Assembly: GCA_023390875.1 (NCBI GenBank)
Contig: JAEWCA010000151.1
Span: forward strand, 1 to 8,119
Source: Actinomycetes bacterium
GTDB taxonomy: Bacteria > Actinomycetota > Actinomycetes > Actinomycetales > Cellulomonadaceae
Direction: 5' to 3'
DNA: 8,119 nucleotides
In this document: positions 1 through 6,830 of the stretch, piece after piece
How positions within the stretch are numbered: position 1 is the first letter of the stretch
How the letters are laid out: every line of letters begins with the position of its first letter
Notes under the pieces: generated by a model
Databases searched by the model: none
What the model was told of the DNA's origin: nothing
What the model saw: the letters and a program-made list of their open reading frames with translations, nothing else
Position numbers and translations under genes: made by a program

Positions 1-28
1 GGCAGCGTCTGATGTGTATAAGAGACCG
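1..28 (+). other. Residual Nextera (Tn5 mosaic-end) sequencing adapter
   Basis: The 16 bases at 11-26, GATGTGTATAAGAGAC, are the core of the Tn5 mosaic end. Bases 1-9, GGCAGCGTC, are the end of the Nextera Read 1 adapter tail. Against the adapter as I remember it, bases 1-28 match except at 10 (T for A) and 27 (C for A). This is library-construction sequence left at a contig end, not genome. Genomic sequence starts at about base 27-29. Any reading frame or start codon lying here (for example the ATGs at 12 and 14) is artefactual. Confidence 0.95.
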
Positions 29-791
29 GCACGACCACGACCACGGCCAGCACCGCCCAGAGGACGCCGAACGTGGCCAGCACCCGCCGCGTCCGCACGT
101 CGACCGTCGCCGCGCGCCTGCGCCAGAGCACCGCGCTGGTCACGACGAGGACCGCCGCCACGACGGCGGCCAGCACGGCGAGGACGAGGTGGAAGCGTGC
201 GAAGTCGCCGATCATCGCGTCGAGCGGGGGCGACGCCTGCCCGTCGACGAGCGCGGCCCGCACCGTCTCGGCCGCCCCGCCGTCCGCCACCGCCATCGGC
301 AGCAGCGACGCGAACGGCGCCACCGCACCCTGCACGTTCGCCAGCACGACGGCCCCGGACACCACCCCGAGCACCGTGACGGCGACTCCCGCCGCAGCGA
401 GCGCCCACCGCCCGGCCGCCCGTCGTCCGGGGCGGGCGAACGCCTGCCACGTCCGGGAACCCAGCGCCACGAGCACGGCGAGCAGCACGGCCGCGATCGC
501 CGCCTTGGCCAGGTGGTACCGGGACCAGTACCCGACGACGCCGTCCAGCGCGGGCGTGAGGGTGCCGACGCCGGCCGTCCAGTACTCGACGAACGCCGAG
601 CGGGCGGACGCGGTGAGCTCCGCGCTGCCGGAGTAGGCCTGCGCACCGCTCGCGGCGAGCGTGCGCGGCGCGACGACGAACGCGGCGGCGAGCGCCGCGG
701 TGAGTGCGGTCAGCGCGACGGGCGCACGGGCGGCGGATGAGGTGACGGGGTGCGGCACAGGGGGTCCCAGCGGTCGGTCGGACGGGTGCAC
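29..791 (-). CDS. Multi-pass membrane protein, 3' end missing (GTG start)
   Basis: No ATG-initiated frame shows this gene, but the minus strand from GTG at 791 is open to the contig edge and encodes about 255 hydrophobic residues. I see about five membrane segments: roughly 25-47, 94-111, 129-151, 201-222 and 236-254. Between them are Arg-rich cytoplasmic-looking loops (RRAAGR near 123-128, WRRR near 223-226) and polar segments such as AQAYSGSAELTAS after the first helix. GTG 791 is chosen because a GGGAG lies 8 nt upstream; the in-frame GTG at 758 has no such site. The C-terminus is lost: codons past about base 27 are adapter. It lies 71 nt downstream of the GMC oxidoreductase on the same strand, with a palindromic operator-like site between. 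I recall similar uncharacterised membrane proteins in actinobacteria but cannot name a function. That a membrane protein is encoded is well supported by the clean alternation of hydrophobic and charged stretches. Confidence 0.82.
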
Positions 792-798
792 GTCATGG

Positions 799-804
799 TC
801 TCCC
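799..804 (-). promoter_or_regulatory. Ribosome binding site deciding the GTG start at 791
   Basis: GGGAGA reads on the minus strand, with 8 nt between GGGAG and the GTG at 791-789. The alternative in-frame GTG at 758 is preceded by a C-rich run. An ATG at 797-795 is nearby but out of frame and closes after about 28 codons. Confidence 0.5.
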
Positions 805-831
805 GCCGACGGCACCGTCGTCGGTGGGGTG

Positions 832-847
832 CACCGACCGGTCGGTG
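832..847. promoter_or_regulatory. 16-bp perfect palindrome, TetR-type operator candidate
   Basis: CACCGACCGGTCGGTG is its own reverse complement. It sits 16 nt past the stop of the GMC oxidoreductase and about 40 nt ahead of the GTG of the membrane protein. Two further half-sites flank it: GTCGGTG at 820-826, exactly 21 bp before the same heptamer at 841-847, and GGTCGGTC at 772-779 inside the membrane gene. ACCGACCGGTCGGT-like palindromes are typical of TetR-family operators in actinobacteria (my recollection). There is no loop and no T tract, so a terminator is unlikely. No regulator gene is visible in the window, so the binding protein would be encoded elsewhere. Confidence 0.55.
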
Positions 848-862
848 GTGGGGTCTGCCCCC

Positions 863-2575
863 TCACCGCTCCCGGCGCAGGACCGTCAGCCGCAGCGCCC
901 CGGGGGCCGCGGTCGGGACCACCGGGCGGCGCGGCGCCACGGCGGCGACGCGCCGGTACAGCTCGCCGAGGGCCGGCCTCGGGTCGTCGTCGCCCGCGTT
1001 CGGCCACAGCGCGCACGCCCGCTCCGCCTGCGCGGTGATGGTGAGCGACGGGTTCACGCCCAGGTTCGCGGAGACCGTCGACCCGTCCATGACGTGCAGC
1101 CCCGGGTACCCGAACACCCGGTGGTACGCGTCGACCACACCGTCCGCGGGCGACGCACCGATGACGCAGCCGCCGATGAAGTGGGCCGTCATGGGGACGT
1201 CGACGACCTCGCCGACGCTGCTCATCGGGAACCCGCCGACCTGCCGCGCCATCGCCCGGTACGCGGCGTTCGCCTGCGGGATCCACGTGGGGGCCGGCTC
1301 GCCGTCACCGGGCCGGGACGTCAGGCGCCAGCGTCCCCGCCACGTCCGCCGGGGCCCGACGGTGATCGACGAGTCGCCGGTCTGCATGACGAGCCCGATG
1401 ACCGTCCGCTCGGACCACGACCGCATCCCGACGAGGAACGACACCACCTGACCGGGGTGCCGCACGACCTGCCCGAGCCACCGCACCGGCCGCGGCACCC
1501 GCCCGCCGCCGTCGGTCAGCACGGTGCCGAGCAGACCCATGAGGTTCGACCCGCGCCCGTACCGCACGGGTTCCAGGTGGGTGCGCTCGTCGAGCCACAC
1601 GGACGACGTGATCGCGACGCCGCTGTTCAACGCCGTGGCCCCCCGGGCGGCGCGCGCCCGCCGGACGGCGCCGCCGAGCGCCTCGGAGTTGGTCCGGGTC
1701 AGCCGGCCGAGCGTGGGCGAGAGCCCGGGCAGCACGCCCGACGCCCGCATCCGGTGCAGCAGCGCCTGCGTCCCCCACGCGCCTGCGGCCACGACGACCT
1801 GGTCCGCGACGAGCGGTCGCGCGTGCCGCCGCCCGCCGGTCTGCCGCGTGACGACGTCGTACCGCCCGTCGTCGCGCGGCCGGACCGCGTCCACCGTGGT
1901 GTCCGGGACGATGCGCGCGCCCGCCCGCTCGGCGAGCCACAGGTAGTTCGTCTCGAGCGTGTTCTTCGCGCCGTGCCGGCACCCCGTCATGCACTCACCG
2001 CACTGCAGGCACCCGCGCCGCTCCGGCCCGACGCCCCCGAAGAACGGGTCCGGCACGGCCGCGCCGGGCTCCCCGAAGACGACCCCGACCGGAGCCCGCC
2101 GGTAGGTCCCCTCGACGCCGAGCTCGCGTGCCGCCGCGCGGACCACCTCGTCGGCCGGTGAGTCCGTGGGGTTCTCGACGACGCCGAGCATGCGCCGCGC
2201 CTGGTCGTAGTGCGGGGCGAGCTCGTCCCGCCAGTCGGTGAGGCCCGCCCACTGGGGGTCGTCGTAGAACACGTCGGACTGCGGCTCGTACAGCGTGTTC
2301 GCGTAGACGAGCGACCCGCCTCCCACCCCGGCCCCGGCGAGCACCACGACGTCGGGCAGCAGGTGGATCCGCTGGATGCCGCGGCAGCCGAGCCGCGGCG
2401 CCCACAGGAACCGCCGGACGTCCCACGACGTGCGCGGCAGCGTCTCGGGCGTGAACCGCCGACCGGCCTCCAGGACGGTGACGCGGTAGCCCTTCTCGGA
2501 CAGCCGCAGCGCCGCGACCGACCCGCCGAACCCCGACCCGACGACGACCACGTGCGGGCGCGAGTCCACCGCCAT
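863..2575 (-). CDS. GMC-family FAD oxidoreductase, ChoD/cholesterol oxidase-like
   Basis: This 570-residue flavoenzyme predictably oxidises a sterol or other alcohol while reducing FAD, then passes electrons to O2 or another acceptor. The N-terminus has the Rossmann FAD motif VVGSGFGG (G13, G15, G18), ending its first beta-alpha-beta unit at VLEAGRR (34-40). GAGVGGGSLVYAN at 81-93 is the second flavin contact. The C-terminus carries the GMC active-site pair: H465 in AHFIGG and N508 in GVNPSLTITA, after a GLHVMDGS segment. A cysteine cluster C189-x2-C192-x2-C195-x3-C199 is present, as I recall for mycobacterial ChoD (similar length, about 578 aa). ATG 2575 is chosen because GGAGGT lies 5 nt upstream and the FAD motif follows at once; the open frame continues much further upstream without coding character. 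The substrate is not provable from sequence. No signal peptide is evident. It is divergent from the lipoprotein pair. Confidence 0.9.
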   Translation of the reverse strand: MAVDSRPHVVVVGSGFGGSVAALRLSEKGYRVTVLEAGRRFTPETLPRTSWDVRRFLWAPRLGCRGIQRIHLLPDVVVLAGAGVGGGSLVYANTLYEPQSDVFYDDPQWAGLTDWRDELAPHYDQARRMLGVVENPTDSPADEVVRAAARELGVEGTYRRAPVGVVFGEPGAAVPDPFFGGVGPERRGCLQCGECMTGCRHGAKNTLETNYLWLAERAGARIVPDTTVDAVRPRDDGRYDVVTRQTGGRRHARPLVADQVVVAAGAWGTQALLHRMRASGVLPGLSPTLGRLTRTNSEALGGAVRRARAARGATALNSGVAITSSVWLDERTHLEPVRYGRGSNLMGLLGTVLTDGGGRVPRPVRWLGQVVRHPGQVVSFLVGMRSWSERTVIGLVMQTGDSSITVGPRRTWRGRWRLTSRPGDGEPAPTWIPQANAAYRAMARQVGGFPMSSVGEVVDVPMTAHFIGGCVIGASPADGVVDAYHRVFGYPGLHVMDGSTVSANLGVNPSLTITAQAERACALWPNAGDDDPRPALGELYRRVAAVAPRRPVVPTAAPGALRLTVLRRER

Positions 2576-2580
2576 CGGGC

Positions 2581-2586
2581 ACCTCC
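2581..2586 (-). promoter_or_regulatory. Strong ribosome binding site for the GMC oxidoreductase
   Basis: GGAGGT reads on the minus strand, 5 nt before the ATG at 2575. It fixes the start, because the same frame stays open for another ~270 codons upstream. Confidence 0.8.
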
Positions 2587-2626
2587 GGCCTCGTCGCCGC
2601 CGCAGGCCGTCGTGACCTGCGCGGTG

Positions 2627-2632
2627 ATGATA
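2627..2632 (-). promoter_or_regulatory. Possible -10 element for the GMC oxidoreductase
   Basis: TATCAT reads on the minus strand about 50 nt before the ATG, in one of the few AT-containing spots of the divergent gap. I see no convincing -35 hexamer. This is a positional inference only. Confidence 0.3.
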
Positions 2633-2652
2633 GGTCCGGCTCCTCGATTCCC

Positions 2653-2666
2653 GCCCGGCGCCGGGC
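2653..2666. repeat. 14-bp palindrome in the divergent promoter region
   Basis: GCCCGGCGCCGGGC is a perfect palindrome between the two putative -10 elements of the divergent genes. It could be an operator. In DNA this GC-rich, a pure G/C palindrome of this size can also arise by chance, so the call is weak. Confidence 0.3.
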
Positions 2667-2676
2667 CGCGCGCTGC

Positions 2677-2682
2677 TAGCGT
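2677..2682 (+). promoter_or_regulatory. Possible -10 element for the lipoprotein pair
   Basis: TAGCGT, in the context GCTAGCGTC, lies 52 nt upstream of the GTG at 2735. The same hexamer occurs at a similar distance before the aldo/keto reductase. No clear -35 box is seen. Confidence 0.35.
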
Positions 2683-2734
2683 CTGGCCGCACCGCCGCCC
2701 CGTCGCGCCCCCTCTCGTCGAGATCGAGGACCCC

Positions 2735-3336
2735 GTGAGCCTCCGTGCCGCGTCGCTCGTCCTGCTCACCGCGGGCCTCGTGGGCGCGGTCGCGGGCTGC
2801 AGCGCCGGGAGCACCGCGACACCGCCCGCCGAGACGTCGCCGTCGGAGGCGTCTCCGTTGGAGGCATCGGCGGCGCAGGCCCGCGACGCCGGCGTCGACG
2901 CGGACCAGCTCGACGTCCTGGAGTCGGGTGCCGTCGAGTTCGAGGACTACGAGCTCGCGATGAACCGCGCGTACGAGTGCATGCGTGACGCCGGCGCGAC
3001 CGTCGACGTCCGCGGCGTGAAGCGTTACCACGGCGTCACCGTCGTCGACGCGTCGACACAGGAACCCGCCGGCAGCGCCGGGGTGGTCGACGACTGCTAC
3101 CGACGGCACGCCCAGTACGTCGACGCGTACTGGCAGGCGTCGTCGCCCGACGCCGTCGCGTACGCGGAACGCAGGGCCGTTGCGCTCAGGCCGGCGCTCC
3201 GCGACTGCCTGACGGAGCAGGGCGTCGACTGGCCGGAGGACGCGTCGTTCGGCGACCTCACGAACCTGGCGTTCGGCCCCGGGCTCGACCCGGAGTCGAA
3301 CTGCCTCGAGCAGATCGGGTACCCCGCGTGGGACGG

Positions 3337-3340
<4 letters not shown>
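2735..3340 (+). CDS. Cys-containing lipoprotein, function unknown (first of a pair)
   Basis: I do not recognise this 201-residue protein, but its export route is clear. A short N-terminus (MSLR) is followed by a hydrophobic segment (about 5-20) and a lipobox, VAGC, with C22 as the predicted lipidation and cleavage site. A low-complexity Ser/Pro/Glu/Ala linker (about 23-48) then leads to a folded domain. Four further cysteines (C82, C121, C158, C190) could form two disulfides on the outer face of the membrane. Typical pieces are AYECMRDAG, DDCYRRH and LRDCLTEQG, a pattern I associate with secreted actinobacterial proteins of unknown function. GTG 2735 is chosen because GAGGA lies 4 nt upstream and the signal sequence begins right there; the frame is open far upstream with no signal-like sequence. 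Its stop overlaps the next gene's ATG, suggesting an operon of two lipoproteins. Confidence 0.85.
2837..2866 (+). repeat. 15-bp tandem duplication in the lipoprotein linker
   Basis: Two adjacent 15-bp units (2837-2851 and 2852-2866) match at 12 of 15 positions and encode SPSEA and SPLEA. Two of the mismatches are silent third-position changes, consistent with an old in-frame duplication of the Ser/Pro/Glu linker just after the lipidated Cys. Confidence 0.55.
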
Positions 3341-4960
<1,620 letters not shown>

Positions 4961-4991
4961 ACGCCTGCGTGTCGTCCTCGGCCCGCTCACG

Positions 4992-5023
4992 CGATGCTGC
5001 GATGCTACGATGCGGCGATGCGG
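4992..5023 (+). repeat. Four tandem 8-bp repeats over the vapB promoter and start
   Basis: CGATGC recurs at 4992, 5000, 5008 and 5016, an exact 8-bp period. The four units are CGATGCTG, CGATGCTA, CGATGCGG and CGATGCGG. They cover the putative -10 box and end inside the second codon of vapB. Ribbon-helix-helix repressors bind arrays of short direct or inverted repeats; MetJ, for example, uses tandem 8-bp met boxes. The array is therefore a good candidate operator for VapB or the VapBC complex. Confidence 0.7.
5006..5011 (+). promoter_or_regulatory. -10 element of the vapBC operon, probably leaderless
   Basis: TACGAT ends 6 nt before the A of ATG 5018, so transcription would begin at or very near the start codon. 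No Shine-Dalgarno precedes this ATG, which agrees with a leaderless mRNA, a common arrangement in actinobacteria. No good -35 box is seen. The hexamer lies inside the 8-bp repeat array, so a bound repressor would block RNA polymerase. Confidence 0.55.
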
Positions 5024-5239
5024 ACGACTGCCGAGCTCGATGACGACGTCGCCGCCGCGGCGCGCGCGCTGGCCCAGCACGAACACATCTCCGTCGGCCG
5101 CGCCATCAACGTTCTCGCCCGCCGCGGCATGGCCCCCAGCACCCCCGCCACGGCGTCGTCGGGATTTCCGACCTTCGCGCCGGTCGGCGGTCACGTGATC
5201 ACGGACGAGCTCGTCGCCGAGAACCGTGACGACGACTGA
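5018..5239 (+). CDS. vapB: VapB-type ribbon-helix-helix antitoxin
   Basis: This 73-residue protein predictably neutralises the PIN toxin encoded next and represses the operon. The N-terminal MRTTAELDDDVAAAARALA, followed by ISVGRAINVLARRGM (about 27-41), has the RHH pattern: a short beta strand that inserts in the DNA major groove, then two helices. This opening is typical of actinobacterial VapB proteins. The C-terminal part (about 45-73, with FAPVGGHVITDELV) would be the flexible toxin-binding tail. ATG 5018 is preferred over the upstream in-frame ATG 4994 because the RHH strand starts at this Met and the -10 box lies between the two. The stop overlaps the toxin start by 14 nt. The operon sits in tandem after the aldo/keto reductase, with the repeat array as likely operator. 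Confidence 0.85.
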   Translation: MRTTAELDDDVAAAARALAQHEHISVGRAINVLARRGMAPSTPATASSGFPTFAPVGGHVITDELVAENRDDD

Positions 5240-5672
5240 CCCGCTCTGGCTGCCGGACGTGAACGTCCTCGTGGCACTCGCGCACCCCAGCCACGTCCAC
5301 CACCGACCGGCCCATGCGTGGTTCTCGACCGTGACGGCGTTCGCCACCACCGCGATCACCGAGACCGGTCTGCTCCGCCTGAGCATGAACAAGGCAGTCA
5401 CCGGGCAGCAGATCAGCCCGGCCGCCGCCCTCGGTCTGCTCTCGGCGATCCGCGCGCTGCCCGCACACAGGTCGGTGCCGGACGACTCCAGCCTCGCGGC
5501 GCCCGCGATCATCAGCACGCCGGCCGGGTACAAGCAGGTCACCGACCTGCACCTCGTCAACCTCGCCGCCACCGCGCGGGCTGTCCTCGTGACGTTCGAC
5601 AGCCGGCTCGCGAACGCCCTGCACCCCGACGACCGTCGGCACGTCTCCGTGCTGTCGCCTGTGGTGCCGTAG
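5226..5672 (+). CDS. vapC: VapC-type PIN-domain ribonuclease toxin
   Basis: This 148-residue toxin is predicted to be a Mg2+-dependent endoribonuclease; VapC proteins cleave tRNA or rRNA and stop translation until bound by VapB. The PIN acidic residues are all in place: D11 in LPDVNVLVALAH, E46 in TAITETGLLRL, D107 in QVTDLHLVNLA and D125 in LVTFDSRL. The sequence HPSHVHHRPAHAWF after the first motif is typical of the actinobacterial 'TA system VapC family' subgroup. The start is GTG 5226, read in the +1 frame relative to vapB with a 14-nt overlap, so translation is probably coupled. The length is normal and all catalytic residues are intact, so the module looks active. It ends only 28 nt before the convergent end of the next gene, with no terminator hairpin visible between. 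Confidence 0.92.
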   Translation: MTTTDPLWLPDVNVLVALAHPSHVHHRPAHAWFSTVTAFATTAITETGLLRLSMNKAVTGQQISPAAALGLLSAIRALPAHRSVPDDSSLAAPAIISTPAGYKQVTDLHLVNLAATARAVLVTFDSRLANALHPDDRRHVSVLSPVVP

Positions 5673-5700
5673 GCGCGTTCGACCGGTGGCGGGTTGGGCC

Positions 5701-6120
5701 CTAGTAGCCCGACGGGTGAGTCGAGAGCCAGTCCCTGTGCCGGTCGCGCAGCTCGTCGCGGTGTTCGACGGTCGCCGGATAGACGTCAGCTCCGCCGTCG
5801 TAGGGGTGGTAGAGCCACCGCAGGTCCGGGTCGCCGATCAGGACCTCCGCTGCGACGTCGTCCGCGACGAGCCGCAACAGCTGCTCGACGTGGGGATCGT
5901 CTCGGTCGAGGAAGTCGAAGTAGAGGTGGGTCCAGTACCCCGCGTCGTCCTCGTCGGGCTCGCTCGTCAGCACGCTCATCCAGTACCGCGAGTCCGGCAA
6001 TGTCGCGGTGATCGGCGCTGCGCGCGGAACGGGCACCGGGGTGGCAGACCACGAGCAAGTCACCACGAGCACCTGGCGGTCCGGCGCGCCTTCGTACTCA
6101 GCGAGCTTTCCGAGCACCAC
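5701..6120 (-). CDS. C-terminal part of a frameshifted DUF3885-like protein
   Basis: This frame, nominally 139 residues from a GTG at 6120, carries the second half of a DUF3885-like domain: QVLVVTCSWSATP, the YWTHLYFDF core, and the strongly conserved-looking end IGDPDLRWLYHPYDGGADV with a DRHRDWLSTHPSGY tail. The family assignment is from memory of similar actinobacterial sequences. It is not an independent gene: it has no ribosome binding site, and it begins abruptly where the upstream frame (6785-6060) loses its domain match. Restoring one base near 6129-6135 fuses the two frames into about 361 residues. The function of the domain is unknown. It is soluble, with no signal or membrane segment, and is convergent with vapC. 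Confidence 0.7.
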   Translation of the reverse strand: MVLGKLAEYEGAPDRQVLVVTCSWSATPVPVPRAAPITATLPDSRYWMSVLTSEPDEDDAGYWTHLYFDFLDRDDPHVEQLLRLVADDVAAEVLIGDPDLRWLYHPYDGGADVYPATVEHRDELRDRHRDWLSTHPSGY

Positions 6121-6785
6121 ACGGTGACGGCGCGGAGTTCCTCGTACTCACCCTCGTCGTCGGCGTACCGCTTCGAGCCAGGCAGGCTGTGGAACCGGAC
6201 CCAGCGGTCGCTGCGCCAACGAAGACCATGGGCGATCGGTTCGAGGCCGGGCCATCGGGCGTTCCAGAGGGTGGCGAGTGCCCGGGCCTCGCTCGACTCG
6301 GTCGGCGGCTCTTCGAGCAGACGGTTGTCGCTCGTGGGCTGAGGCCACACCGTCGGGCCCAGACGGTCGAGCACGTCGACGAGGACCGGACTCGCGAGGT
6401 GCCCGTCGTAGGGCCACGGCCCCCGCACCCAGCTCGGCGAGAGAAGCCCGACGGAGCCGATCTCGCCGTCCTCGTCGCAGAACCAGATCCGGATCCCCGG
6501 GAGGGCCTGTATGACGACTCGACGCGTCACGTCGGCGGCCGCCAGACCTTCGAGGAGAACGGCGATGCTGCCCGCGTCATCGATGACCGCGAGCGCCGGC
6601 CGCTCGTCGAGCGGTGCCGGATAGGTGTCGTGAGCAGCGCCGAGGTGGATCTCGACGCGGACGCTCCCTACCGCGATCTGGGTGAGCATGGCGGCGAACC
6701 TGGCGGTCAGCTCGGCATCGGTCAGCTCGTCGGCGGTGGGCATGAGGCAGATCATGTCCGCGCGCACCCTGTGCGGCGAGCGCAT
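6060..6785 (-). CDS. N-terminal part of a frameshifted two-domain unknown protein
   Basis: The frame encodes 241 residues, of which about the first 218 look authentic. Residues 15-150 form a domain I do not recognise, with the segments VRVEIHLGAAHDTYP, PALAVIDDAGSIAVLLEG and RVVIQALPGIRIWFCDEDG, which look like alternating strands and helices. After an acidic linker (about 151-166) the DUF3885-like domain begins: LWNARWPGLEPIAHGLR and DRWVRFHSLPGSKRYADDE. After ELR (R218) the frame drifts into Ser/Arg-rich nonsense (SSLSTKARRTARCSW) and stops, while the match continues in the other frame. Possible starts are ATG 6785, 6755 or 6743; MPTADELTDAEL at 6743 looks most natural, but no clear Shine-Dalgarno decides. 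It lies 45 nt downstream of the response regulator on the same strand (87 nt if it starts at 6743). It is either a pseudogene or carries a sequencing error. Confidence 0.7.
   Translation of the reverse strand: MRSPHRVRADMICLMPTADELTDAELTARFAAMLTQIAVGSVRVEIHLGAAHDTYPAPLDERPALAVIDDAGSIAVLLEGLAAADVTRRVVIQALPGIRIWFCDEDGEIGSVGLLSPSWVRGPWPYDGHLASPVLVDVLDRLGPTVWPQPTSDNRLLEEPPTESSEARALATLWNARWPGLEPIAHGLRWRSDRWVRFHSLPGSKRYADDEGEYEELRAVTVWCSESSLSTKARRTARCSW
6129..6135 (-). other. Apparent single-base deletion (frameshift site)
   Basis: The plus strand reads GTGACGGCGCGGAG at 6124-6137. Adding one G to give GGCGGCGG restores the minus-strand reading E-L-R-R-R-H-R-V-V-L-G, joining the two domain halves without a gap. 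Short GC-repeat runs such as this are prone both to replication slippage and to base-calling or assembly error. Confidence 0.7.
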
Positions 6786-6830
6786 TCGAGCCGGGGCGCC
6801 CGAACGGAGCAGGGTCTTCCAGGAAAGCCG

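Noticed and set aside
12..740. Long plus-strand frames at the left edge (also 14-379 and 73-636)
   Set aside because: The first two start in adapter sequence. Their products are dominated by Arg, His, Pro and Ala with no hydrophobic pattern, while the minus strand over the same DNA gives a clean membrane protein.
807..820. CGACGG-CA-CCGTCG near-palindrome next to the membrane gene start
   Set aside because: Short pure-GC-type symmetry close to the ribosome binding site; it does not share the half-site of the neighbouring 16-bp palindrome and may well be chance.
824..2161. 445-residue plus-strand frame
   Set aside because: It is antisense to the GMC oxidoreductase. Composition (Arg/Pro/His/Asp) and lack of motifs mark it as a shadow in high-GC DNA.
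4994..5017. Earlier vapB start giving MLRCYDAA at the N-terminus
   Set aside because: The ribbon-helix-helix strand begins at Met 5018, the putative -10 lies downstream of 4994, and the extra codons are just the 8-bp repeats translated.
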